NCBI GenBank assembly: GCA_964579305.1
Contig: CAZOGY010000032.1
Coordinates: 1 to 28,594, forward strand
DNA: 28,594 nt
Direction of reading: 5' to 3'
DNA from: JBCBWG01 sp964579305
Lineage (GTDB): Bacteria > Pseudomonadota > Alphaproteobacteria > Rhizobiales > Hyphomicrobiaceae
Position 1 is the stretch's first letter. Each line of letters starts with the position of its first letter. The notes below the pieces were generated by a model, which saw only the letters and a list, made by a program, of their open reading frames with translations, had not been told where the DNA came from and searched no databases. The translations under genes were made by a program, and so were the position numbers. Below are positions 1 to 7,774 of this stretch, one piece after another.

Positions 1-98
1 AAGCGAGGCGCATTTCATGCGACACGCTTTCGCGACCACGCACCGGCTGCCGGCGCGAACCACTCACAAACGCGCAGTTCGCCGAGCCCGCGATAACA

Positions 99-638
99 TT
101 AGCGATAGTAACGCCACCGCCGCTGGATCTCTGAAACGATTCTGTCGGGCCGGCCTTGGAACGGTTCCAGATCAACGACCACTGTATCGTCCGTCGGCAT
201 GCGCCAGGGCAAACGCATCAATAGCCGATGATAGGGCATGCCGCGCCAATCCGCGATGACCGCTTCGCCTATTGGCCGCGACAGCGAGATTTCAAGCTCT
301 TCAATCAAGATGGTCCGTACCGCGCGCGTGGACAGGCGGACATCGGCAACGGCGCGCCAACCGATCACGCCAAACCCCTCAATAAAGATGCCATACTCGC
401 TTGCGCCGAGGCGCGGTCGCCCCGTCTCCATCAGAGGAAAAAAATAAAACGCCGCGACGGCAAAAAACGCAGACAAGATCATTGCAAAGTTACTGCTGGT
501 CTGGATCGTCACGCCGGCCAGCAATATTGCCAGAACCGTTGATATAATGACCCGGAACGTTCCTTTGCCCGGGGCATAACCAACGGTATAGCCCGGCGGC
601 GCCTCACGCACACTTCCCACTGCCATAGCCTTCGCCAT
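99..638 (-). CDS. Small membrane protein of unknown function
   Basis: This 179-residue protein is not one I recognise. Two adjacent hydrophobic stretches (about residues 28-45 and 50-68) look like a membrane hairpin. They are followed by a soluble C-terminal half of about 110 residues, rich in beta-forming residues, which could be a PH-like or bPH-like fold (inference). The conserved-looking part runs from the second helix through 'LGASEYGIFIEGFGVIGW' into a series of Arg/Ile strands and ends in 'RWRYY'. The ATG at 638 has only a weak upstream ribosome-binding site; the ATG four codons later (626) has GAAGG in front and is an alternative. It lies 132 bases downstream of, and on the same strand as, the AsmA-like gene, so both may be transcribed together. 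The function is open. Confidence 0.7.
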   Translation of the reverse strand: MAKAMAVGSVREAPPGYTVGYAPGKGTFRVIISTVLAILLAGVTIQTSSNFAMILSAFFAVAAFYFFPLMETGRPRLGASEYGIFIEGFGVIGWRAVADVRLSTRAVRTILIEELEISLSRPIGEAVIADWRGMPYHRLLMRLPWRMPTDDTVVVDLEPFQGRPDRIVSEIQRRWRYYR

Positions 639-770
639 CGCGTTCGCCGCCCCAAAAACAATTCCGGCTCAGCCAGGTTCGGCTTCGCCTTGTGCACTGA
701 CGGGCCATTGAATTCGGCGTAATGCCGCGGACGCCATTCCGCGGTCACCAATAAGCAACCAATCGCCAGA

Positions 771-2723
771 CTACTGGACCGACTGCTGCTCTGCCGCCGG
801 ATCGTCCGGCACTTTTCCGCCAAGCACTTCGCGTTCGAAATCAACTTCGATCGGCGCTTGGTGTAATGCTGGCCGACCAATCGATCCTGACAGCAAAATC
901 GCGCGATCCGCCGGCCCTGTTTTGCCTTCAAGCCGACGCAGTACCGCACGGCCGCTCAGCCGTTGCGACCAAAGATCGATCCTCCCGCGCCCCGTGAACG
1001 TCGCGCCGTCGGCCGTCAACGAAAACTTTTCACATACCGCCCGGCCGCTCTTGAGTTTCAGGTCCAGCCGAAACTCTGAAAAGCCGGTCGTCCCGCCATT
1101 CAAGACCTGTTTGGCAAGCTGCTCACTTGGCGAAAGACCGTTGACCCCATCAGCAACTTTGCCCGTGGGCTTGAGCGAGCTGGCGCCGCCCCGCGCCACG
1201 GTCGCAGCTTCGTCAGCATCGCCGCCTGCGACGACCTTTGCAAGCAGCGGGGCAAGATTGAGCGAAACGGTCCCGCCGTCATCCAATTCAAAACCAATCT
1301 GTCCATCGAGCGAACGGGCAATCGCTATTGGACCACCTGGCGCAGCCGTCAGATCAAATCGCGCATGGCCGCGACCCAGAAGGACGGACTTGCCAACGGC
1401 CGTCTTCGTGAGTTTCTCAAAATCCGCATTTTCAAGTTTTCCGCGGATGGCGAGGCTGGGCCTCGGTGCGTCAAAATTCACTGAGAGTTGGGCGGTACCA
1501 ACGCCTTCCGCGACCTTGAGTTCGGCGATGTGCGCCTTGAGCAATCCGTTACTGAGCAGGAGTGAAGCTGCGCCGCGCCCCAGCGACAAGTCAGCAAACC
1601 GGACATCTTCGGCGGAGAACCGCAAATCCATATCGAGACGCGTTGTGCCTGCCCCCTCAAAAAGGTTCCAGAAGGACGCTAACACCCGCTTTGGCAAAAC
1701 ATCGCGTGGCTCGCTCTCAAACTTAAAGGCTGCCAGATCAAGCGTATCGAAATCAAGCGACCCGCCAAGTCGCGGCCGTTCACCAACGAGATTGACGGAT
1801 AGCGCGCCACTCGCGCTTTGACGGTCGAGTTCAAGTTTGGAATTTCGAAATGCGATTTGCTGGCCGGTCCAATCCAGATCAGCATCGAGCTGAAAAGCCG
1901 AGATCGCCGTGAACCCGCTCAGCGATAACCCAAGGGCGCGAACGGCGTCCGGCAAAGCTGGCGCATCGAAAGCCATTTTGCCAACCAGGCGTTTTTTTGC
2001 ACCGGCGATCAACTGTCCAACAAAAGTCAGTTCAAAAACATCTGAACGGAAAGCGAGGCGCAAGGGTATGACGGTTTCCGATTTTCCATCGTTTGTCGAC
2101 TTGGCCGATGCCGCACCGGCATCGATCAACACCTTATGGCTGCTCCCACGCCAATCAGCCATTCCAGCCAGCGTGAACCCACCATCGGATTTCGGCGACA
2201 ATTTCAGCGATTGGGACCGTAACCGGATGGTTTGTCCCGCCGGCGTCGCAATCACCACGCTGCTTTGATCAAGCAGCAGCGTCTCAAAGCGACGTTTGCG
2301 CAAAGTCTGCTCGAGCGGCGCCGTTGCAAGCTTGGTGGCCGGCGTATCGCCAGCATCTGCAGCGTCCGCGCGCGCACCGCTCAGCAGAATGTCAAAGAGT
2401 GCAACTTCCCCGTATTTGAGATTCAGCGCCGCCGATCCGGTCATCAGAAGACGCTGACGGTCCGCCTCAGCAAGCCGTTGGCCGCCGGGCGTTTCCAGCG
2501 AAATCACCCCTGTGCGAACGACGAGCCCGAGTTTTTCGCCCAGCCGGACCGGTGCGAACAGGCGAATAGCTTGGCGCGGCGCGGCAACGAGGCCTGGCGC
2601 TTGCGACGTCAGGCTCGTTTGGGAAAGCTGCAGCAACGTTGGAACCGAGAGGCCGGCGATGAGCGCGCAGAGCGTCACAATCGCCACAATGATCCAACGT
2701 CCCATCGCTTTCGCAGCTATCAT
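771..2723 (-). CDS. AsmA-family protein (AsmA-like C-terminal region)
   Basis: This 650-residue envelope protein has one N-terminal membrane anchor (about residues 9-28), then a long periplasmic region made mostly of beta-strand repeats. The AsmA-like C-terminal region lies near residues 490-620. It has the typical pattern of a glycine-bounded strand pair, a 'GFSEFRLDLKLKSGRA' strand and a 'GRGRIDLWSQRLSGR' strand. AsmA-type proteins are long beta-groove proteins linked to outer-membrane assembly or lipid transport; the precise role here is inferred from the family only. I chose the ATG at 2723 because GGAAGG sits 10 bases upstream and the membrane anchor follows at once. The frame stays open to an ATG at 2810, which would add 29 poorly hydrophobic residues. 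It is divergent from the acetoacetyl-CoA synthetase gene, with about 190 bases between starts. A second AsmA-family gene lies at 23717-26071. Confidence 0.82.
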   Translation of the reverse strand: MIAAKAMGRWIIVAIVTLCALIAGLSVPTLLQLSQTSLTSQAPGLVAAPRQAIRLFAPVRLGEKLGLVVRTGVISLETPGGQRLAEADRQRLLMTGSAALNLKYGEVALFDILLSGARADAADAGDTPATKLATAPLEQTLRKRRFETLLLDQSSVVIATPAGQTIRLRSQSLKLSPKSDGGFTLAGMADWRGSSHKVLIDAGAASAKSTNDGKSETVIPLRLAFRSDVFELTFVGQLIAGAKKRLVGKMAFDAPALPDAVRALGLSLSGFTAISAFQLDADLDWTGQQIAFRNSKLELDRQSASGALSVNLVGERPRLGGSLDFDTLDLAAFKFESEPRDVLPKRVLASFWNLFEGAGTTRLDMDLRFSAEDVRFADLSLGRGAASLLLSNGLLKAHIAELKVAEGVGTAQLSVNFDAPRPSLAIRGKLENADFEKLTKTAVGKSVLLGRGHARFDLTAAPGGPIAIARSLDGQIGFELDDGGTVSLNLAPLLAKVVAGGDADEAATVARGGASSLKPTGKVADGVNGLSPSEQLAKQVLNGGTTGFSEFRLDLKLKSGRAVCEKFSLTADGATFTGRGRIDLWSQRLSGRAVLRRLEGKTGPADRAILLSGSIGRPALHQAPIEVDFEREVLGGKVPDDPAAEQQSVQ

Positions 2724-2916
2724 GAGTGACACGCCTTCCAGCAACCTGAGCACCGACGAACGGCCCAACCGGTCAACACGCCACCCACGCGGCGGACCAG
2801 CATGAACCATGACGACAAGTCATCGCGTGATGACCCTATAGCACGCTTGATGTGTCACGTTTATACACCGCTTCGCGCAATGGCGAAGCCGCACGAGGCC
2901 AAAAGGGGACACCGCA

Positions 2917-4902
2917 ATGCCAAAACTCCTGTGGACACCTGACGCCGCACGGGTCAAGGCCTCCAACATCATGGCGCTCGTAAATGCGCTCCAAGCCGAG
3001 GGCCGCAGCGAGATCATCGACTTTGCCAGCTTGCATGCGTTTTCCGTGGCCGACCCCGATGCGTTCTGGTCTGCTGTTTGGGATCACTGCGGCGTTGTCG
3101 GTGACAAAGGTAGCGCCCCGTTCGTGGCCACAACGGGCCGGATTGAGGGCACCGCCTTCTTCCCCCAGGCGCAACTCAATTACGCCGAGACGGTCTGCGC
3201 TCACTTGCCGGAGGGCGACGCAATCGTCTTTCGCGGCGAGGACAAGGTCTCGCGGCGGCTCAGCGGTCCTGAACTGCGCGCTGAGGTTGCCCGCTTCGCC
3301 GGGCTGCTGACCGATGCTGGCATCGCGCCTGGAGACCGGGTCGCGGCGATGCTGCCAAACATGCCTGAAGCGATATCGGCGGTCCTTGGCACCGCCGCCT
3401 GTGGCGCGATCTGGTCGTCCTGCTCGCCCGACTTCGGCGTCCAAGGCGTGCTTGATCGCTTTGGCCAGATCGAACCGCGCATTCTGCTCGTTTGCGATGG
3501 CTACTACTATAATGGCAAACGGATCGACGTGTCCGACAAAGTCGCCGAGATTGTCTCCCGCTTGCCAAGCGTCGAGCAGGTCGTCGTCGTCTCGTACCTG
3601 GATCAGGCAGCCGGGCTGGCTGACGGGCTGAACCTATCGCTGGCCGCGAAGGGCGATGGCACCCGCGCCGTCACCTGGGCTGAGGCGGTCTCAAACCGCA
3701 CCGAGACGATACCGCAATTCCGTCCGATGCCGTTTGCGGCACCGCTCTTTATCATGTTTTCTTCCGGCACGACCGGCGTGCCGAAATGCATCGTGCATTC
3801 CGCAGGCGGAACACTCCTCAAGCATCTGACCGAGCACCGCTATCACTCCGATATCAAGCCCGGTGATCGGGTCTTTTACTTCACCACACTTGGCTGGATG
3901 ATGTGGAACTGGCTGGTGACCAGTCTCGGGTCCGGCGCGACCCTCATGCTCTATGACGGCTCGCCGTTCGCGCCGTCTGGCAATGTGCTTTGGGATTATG
4001 CCGACGCGGAGAAATTCACACTGTTCGGCACATCGGCCAAGTACATCGATGCATTGAAAAAAGCCGGCTTTAAGCCGCGCACGACGCACGACCTGAGCTC
4101 CGTCCGCGCCGTCCTGTCGACCGGCTCCCCGCTCGTTCCTGAGAGCTTCGATTACGTTTATGAGGACATCAAAGCCGACGTTCACCTGTCGTCGATTTCC
4201 GGCGGGACCGACATTATTGGCTGCTTCGTCCTGGGCAATCCGACCGGTCCCGTCTATCGCGGCGAAATTCAAGCCAAAGGCCTTGGCCTTGCGCCAGACG
4301 TCTTCGATGAAACCGGCAAACCTCTGGCCTCAGGCAAAGGCGAATTGGTCTGTACCAACGCATTCCCGTCGATGCCGGTCGGCTTTTGGAACGACCCGGA
4401 GGGCACACGGTATCACAACGCCTATTTCGCGCGCTTCGATAACATCTGGCACCACGGCGACTTTGCCGAATGGACCGAGACGGGTGGCATGGTCATCCAC
4501 GGGCGCTCTGACGCGACGCTCAACCCCGGCGGGGTACGCATTGGCACCGCTGAAATCTACCGCCAAGTTGAACAGCTTCCTGAGATCACCGAAAGCCTTG
4601 TGATCGGCCAGAACTGGGAAGGCGATGTGCGCGTCGTTCTTTTCGTCGTTTTGGCCGACGGCGCAACCCTCGACGACGACCTTGAGGCGCGCATCAAAAC
4701 CAAGATCCGCACCGGTGCCTCACCGCGCCACGTGCCAGCCCGGATTGTTGCGGTCGCCGACATCCCGCGCACAAAATCGGGGAAAATCACCGAGTTGGCG
4801 GTACGCGACATTGTCCATGGCCGCGAGGTCAAGAACAAGGAAGCTCTGGCCAACCCGAACGCGCTCGATTTGTTCCGCGATCTGGCCGTCCTCAAGAGCT
4901 GA
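2917..4902 (+). CDS. aacS: Acetoacetyl-CoA synthetase
   Basis: The enzyme activates acetoacetate to acetoacetyl-CoA with ATP and CoA, in the cytoplasm. It feeds ketone bodies or the products of polyhydroxybutyrate breakdown back into central metabolism. The 661-residue length fits the family (about 650). Seen in sequence: the N-terminal acyl-CoA synthetase cap with a family-typical 'FFPQAQLNYAE'; the ATP-binding P-loop-like motif 'SSGTTGVPK' near residues 282-290; the aromatic 'TTLGWMMWNWL' segment; 'HGDFAEW' near residue 510; and the C-terminal 'PRTKSGKITE' with the catalytic lysine near residue 620. The C-terminal 'NKEALANPNALDLFRDL' separates it from plain acetyl-CoA synthetase. The ATG has AAAAGGGGA about 7 bases upstream. 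Its 3' end overlaps by 11 bases the convergent histidine kinase gene. A phasin gene 1.3 kb downstream supports a link to polyhydroxybutyrate metabolism. Confidence 0.95.
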   Translation: MPKLLWTPDAARVKASNIMALVNALQAEGRSEIIDFASLHAFSVADPDAFWSAVWDHCGVVGDKGSAPFVATTGRIEGTAFFPQAQLNYAETVCAHLPEGDAIVFRGEDKVSRRLSGPELRAEVARFAGLLTDAGIAPGDRVAAMLPNMPEAISAVLGTAACGAIWSSCSPDFGVQGVLDRFGQIEPRILLVCDGYYYNGKRIDVSDKVAEIVSRLPSVEQVVVVSYLDQAAGLADGLNLSLAAKGDGTRAVTWAEAVSNRTETIPQFRPMPFAAPLFIMFSSGTTGVPKCIVHSAGGTLLKHLTEHRYHSDIKPGDRVFYFTTLGWMMWNWLVTSLGSGATLMLYDGSPFAPSGNVLWDYADAEKFTLFGTSAKYIDALKKAGFKPRTTHDLSSVRAVLSTGSPLVPESFDYVYEDIKADVHLSSISGGTDIIGCFVLGNPTGPVYRGEIQAKGLGLAPDVFDETGKPLASGKGELVCTNAFPSMPVGFWNDPEGTRYHNAYFARFDNIWHHGDFAEWTETGGMVIHGRSDATLNPGGVRIGTAEIYRQVEQLPEITESLVIGQNWEGDVRVVLFVVLADGATLDDDLEARIKTKIRTGASPRHVPARIVAVADIPRTKSGKITELAVRDIVHGREVKNKEALANPNALDLFRDLAVLKS

Positions 4903-5863
4903 CCGAAGCCCCTCCCGGCGCCGGGGCTGGACGATCACCGCTGCGTTCACCGGGATGGCCAGCAAACATCAGTGTCACCCGGGTGCCCGCGCCCATGTCG
5001 CTGTCATACGTCACTTCGCACCTTGCCGCGACGGCAAGTGCCTCGACAATTTTCAAGCCAAGGCCAGTGCCACCCAGGATCATTTGCGGGACGGAAGCGA
5101 TAAGGCCGCCGCCCGCACCCGGCCCGCCAAGCCCGACGCCGGTGTCGCTGACCGTCAACGCCACCTGCGGCAGTGTTTGATCAGCCGATAAAGATGCTGC
5201 GGCTGCGGCCGCCCCCGGCAATGTTTCCACCGTGATGCGGACCGTACCGCCCGCCGGCGTAAACCGCAGGCAATTGGCAAGCAGATTAAACAGGATCTGG
5301 CGCACGGCGCGCGCGCTCGTCTGGCACACCGCAGGCGCACAACCCACATCACAGATCAAGGTCACCCCGCCGGCCTCGGCCAGCGGCCCCATCGCCGACG
5401 CCATCTGTTGCGCGATTGCGTTAAGATCAACCGGGCCGAGCGCTGCCGGCCAGTCAGAGACCGCACCAATGCCGGCTCCTTCGACCGCTGCATCAGCCGA
5501 GGCTTCGGACACGGAGTCCGCCACGGCTTCAGATTGCGCGGACATGCCGCCGGCAAGTGCGGCGTCCATCACCGCAAGGGCATGGATCGCGCTATCGCGG
5601 ATATCGGCCACGTACTGCCGGTAGGCTGTGTGTCCAAGCGCATCATCAGGCGCCTGTCCGAGCACTTCCGCCAACGTCACGATCGCGCCAAGGGGCGTGC
5701 GCAGTTCATGCGCAAGCGCGCGGACCCCGCCAACCGCAGCGCCTTTGTTGCCCGTTTGCGGCTGAGGCTTCGGCTCACTGCCCGTCGCAGCCGACGCCGC
5801 GCTCTGGGTGACGTTCGCAGCCTTTCGGGGCGTCATGGCCTGACCATCGCTGCGGCGTTGCAC
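4892..5863 (-). CDS. Orphan soluble sensor histidine kinase
   Basis: The 323-residue protein is a HisKA/HATPase_c kinase. The H-box is 'LAHELRTPLGAIVTLAEVL' with phospho-acceptor His52. The N-box 'NLLANCLRFTP' has the Mg-ATP-binding asparagine near 197. G1 is 'DTGVGLG' (240-246) and G2 'GGTGLGLKIVEAL' (264-276). The first 45 residues are polar and low in complexity, with no membrane segment and no PAS or GAF sensor domain. An Ala/Ser/Glu-rich stretch (about 107-134) lies between the dimerisation and ATPase domains. The GTG at 5863 is chosen because GGGAG lies 6 bases upstream; an ATG at codon 10 is possible. No response regulator is encoded nearby, so the partner must be elsewhere, or the protein acts inside a phosphorelay (inference). 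Its stop codon lies within the end of the convergent acetoacetyl-CoA synthetase gene. Confidence 0.9.
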   Translation of the reverse strand: MQRRSDGQAMTPRKAANVTQSAASAATGSEPKPQPQTGNKGAAVGGVRALAHELRTPLGAIVTLAEVLGQAPDDALGHTAYRQYVADIRDSAIHALAVMDAALAGGMSAQSEAVADSVSEASADAAVEGAGIGAVSDWPAALGPVDLNAIAQQMASAMGPLAEAGGVTLICDVGCAPAVCQTSARAVRQILFNLLANCLRFTPAGGTVRITVETLPGAAAAAASLSADQTLPQVALTVSDTGVGLGGPGAGGGLIASVPQMILGGTGLGLKIVEALAVAARCEVTYDSDMGAGTRVTLMFAGHPGERSGDRPAPAPGGASVSS

Positions 5864-6247
5864 GCTGTACTCCCAATCGCGCCCGAAGCATCATCCAACC
5901 ACACGCGACCGCAGTCCCAGCCAAGTGTTCGGATAAAGATGCTCTACCATGTTGGAAATAGAGCAATTTCATCCAATCTACGCATCACAAACCGATTTCG
6001 TAAGATCGGATATTGGCCGAGCTGCCAAGCATCCAGTTGAGATCACGACACGCACAATCCAGGTCGGGCTCGCCAGCATATCCGGGTAGGCGGCCATCCC
6101 CCGTATTCAGCGTTGACGAGCCAAGGCTGTATTGCACACGTTGCGTCCACACGCCACGGTGCGCTGGCCACGAGAGATTCGCGCGCTGGCTGTGACATTG
6201 AGGGCGCTGGCGCGTTGGTAACGGAAAGCACATCGAGGAGAACCGCC
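5864..6247. other. Divergent intergenic region, kinase/phasin
   Basis: The 384 bases between the GTG of the histidine kinase and the ATG of the phasin carry no convincing gene. Both genes read outward, so this must hold both promoters. A short inverted repeat, CCGAT / ATCGG with an 8-base spacer, lies at 5992-6009. I could not assign a reliable -35/-10 pair. The in-frame upstream extension of the phasin (from 6113) does not look like phasin and is treated as untranslated. Confidence 0.5.
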
Positions 6248-6616
6248 ATGGACAACCGCAGCTTTGAGATCCCCGACAACGTCCGCAAGATGGCCGAACA
6301 GAACATTGAGCAAACCCGCACGGCCTACCAGCAGTTTATGGACATGGCCAAGAAGGCCCAGGATCTCGCCGCCCAATCCCAAGGCGCCATGATCCAATCC
6401 GCACTTGAGATCCAGACGCGCGCCTTGAATTTTGCGGAAAAAAACACCGAGGCAAGCTTTGAGTTTGCTCATGATCTCGCCAAGGCGAAGGACGTTCAAC
6501 AGTACATGGACATCCAGACCCGCTACGCGCAAAAGCAGATGCAGGCCTACCAGGAACAGGCGAGCCAATTGGGACAAATGCTGTCTGAGGTCATGCGCAA
6601 AGCATCGAACTCCTGA
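6248..6616 (+). CDS. Phasin family protein
   Basis: The 122-residue protein is almost entirely amphipathic helix, Ala/Gln/Met/Lys-rich and without cysteine. It has the phasin pattern 'NVRKMAEQNIEQTRTAYQQF', then 'AAQSQGAMIQSALEIQ', 'FAEKNTEASFEFAHDLAKAKD' (split here by a Phe/Leu face) and a C-terminal 'YAQKQMQAYQEQASQLGQM'. Phasins coat polyhydroxyalkanoate granules and control granule size and number; this matches the Phasin_2 type common in alphaproteobacteria. The ATG at 6248 is fixed by AGGAG seven bases upstream (6236-6240), although the frame is open from 6113. It is a single-gene unit downstream of the divergent histidine kinase. With the acetoacetyl-CoA synthetase 1.3 kb away it suggests polyhydroxybutyrate storage, but no synthase gene is in view. 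Confidence 0.9.
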   Translation: MDNRSFEIPDNVRKMAEQNIEQTRTAYQQFMDMAKKAQDLAAQSQGAMIQSALEIQTRALNFAEKNTEASFEFAHDLAKAKDVQQYMDIQTRYAQKQMQAYQEQASQLGQMLSEVMRKASNS

Positions 6617-6858
6617 CGGCATACGGCAGGCCAGGGGGCGGGGTCTCAATCGCGCCCGCCGCGCTTGCCGGTATCTCCCTGGCCGCGCCCGGCGAAATGG
6701 TTTCGACGCGGTGACGCCTCTTGACGTTGGCGCACGTTTCGGGTTGTGTGCGCGCTCGCGATTTTCCATATCGCTGCGCACGCGGGCGCACAGAGCGCCC
6801 CGACCATCCGCCGGTCGAACCGGGCCGACCGCCCGACCACAACCGGCCGCACCAGTGT

Positions 6859-6935
6859 GCCGCCTTAGCTCAGTTGGTTAGAGCGCTAGATTGTGGATCT
6901 AGAGGTCGGTGGTTCGAGACCACCAGGCGGTACCA
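6859..6935 (+). tRNA. tRNA-His (GTG anticodon)
   Basis: A full cloverleaf can be drawn by hand. The acceptor is GCCGCCT / AGGCGGT, the D-arm GCTC/GAGC, the anticodon stem CTAGA/TCTAG with loop TTGTGGA (anticodon GTG at 6893-6895), and the T-arm GGTGG TTCGAGA CCACC. A73 and an encoded CCA end at 6935. Position -1 is T, the first pair is a G1-U72 wobble and the discriminator is A. This is the alphaproteobacterial tRNA-His form without the usual G-1:C73. A short inverted repeat, GGCGTTC / GAACGCC (6962-6983), follows but has no T-run. Confidence 0.96.
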
Positions 6936-7061
6936 TTCCCACTTATAGCAACGAACGGAACGGCGTTCACGCGCGCGAACGCCAAGCCGCGGTCTGGGTG
7001 CACCGATGTTTGGCTGGTGCCCGCCAGAGCCAATACCGTGCAAACGCTGTTTCAAAGAACG

Positions 7062-7328
7062 CTATTGCGCCACGTGTGCGGATTGCGTTGTCCCACTGGC
7101 TGTTTCGCTGACTTTTTGAACGGCGACCACGCGATGTCCGCCAAACAAAATGGAAGCGATCAACAGAATTTTGATGGCTTGAAACAGAGTGACTTCCTTG
7201 ACGCCCAGAACATCAGGCAAGGTTGTATTCCACAGCCATTGCAAGATAAGCCCCAATACGGCCAGAACAATCAGACCAAGAACAATGCCGATGATTAAAC
7301 CAATCCCTAATCCAAATACCTGATCCAC
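7062..7328 (-). CDS. Small two-helix membrane protein
   Basis: The 88-residue protein has a long very hydrophobic N-terminal stretch (about residues 5-33), a short amphipathic 'LWNTTLPDVLGVKEVTLFQA' segment and a second helix ending in 'LFGGHR'. The pattern Trp-Asn ... Leu-Pro-x-x-x-Gly ... Thr-x-x-Gln-Ala ... Leu-Phe-Gly-Gly resembles a small, widespread family of bacterial membrane proteins of unknown function. That is a memory-based resemblance, not a search. The GTG at 7328 is preferred because GGAG lies 6 bases upstream. The frame continues to a GTG at 7412 with no clear ribosome-binding site, which would add 28 residues. It stands alone between tRNA-His and the Hsp70-like gene, on the opposite strand to both. 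Confidence 0.7.
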   Translation of the reverse strand: MDQVFGLGIGLIIGIVLGLIVLAVLGLILQWLWNTTLPDVLGVKEVTLFQAIKILLIASILFGGHRVVAVQKVSETASGTTQSAHVAQ

Positions 7329-7774
7329 TGTCTGCTCCAAAGTTTGTGACTGCACCGATTGGCCGACGGCCGCATTTGAGGCAAGCGGCCCCGGCCCGCA
7401 CCTTCCTGGCACCTTGGATCAGCCGCATCAACCCTTGCCCCGGTGCGACGCGTCGTCGGCTTCGCGTGGCCCTTGACCTGCCGGCTGAATTTTCGTCTTC
7501 ACTTCGCTTGGCAAAGTGACGTTGATCCAGCGGCGCGCCCCGAGCTCTGGCCCAGCCGCCACTGCGAAGGGTGCGGAAGGCGCTCAAAATCATTGTCGTG
7601 ACATCTGCGCCGTGAATGAGAAACGGTCCGCACCGGGGCAGTGCTCTGTATTGATCGCAGTGCTCTGTTTTGCTCAGTGATCGGCTTTGCACCCGATGCC
7701 TGCCGCCACCAAACCGTTTCAATTGGAAACCCGCGAAAACCGCACAAACGCCAACATGAAAGTTGCATAAAGCC
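7329..7774. other. Intergenic region upstream of Hsp70-like gene
   Basis: About 446 bases without a convincing gene, lying between two divergently read genes. The only clear structure is a 16-base direct repeat at 7638-7653 and 7657-7672, listed separately. Open frames here on both strands lack hydrophobic or domain features and are taken as chance. Confidence 0.5.
7638..7672. repeat. Tandem 16-bp direct repeat, candidate operator
   Basis: GCAGTGCTCTGTATTG (7638-7653) and GCAGTGCTCTGTTTTG (7657-7672) differ at one base and start 19 bp apart, close to two helix turns. They end about 102 bases before the ATG of the Hsp70-like gene, a position suited to a regulator site. That use is inferred; no known operator is recognised. 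Confidence 0.5.

Noticed and set aside
922..1821. A 299-codon plus-strand frame opposite the AsmA-like gene
   Set aside because: Ser/Arg/Pro-rich translation typical of a shadow frame; the minus-strand gene has an anchor and AsmA motifs.
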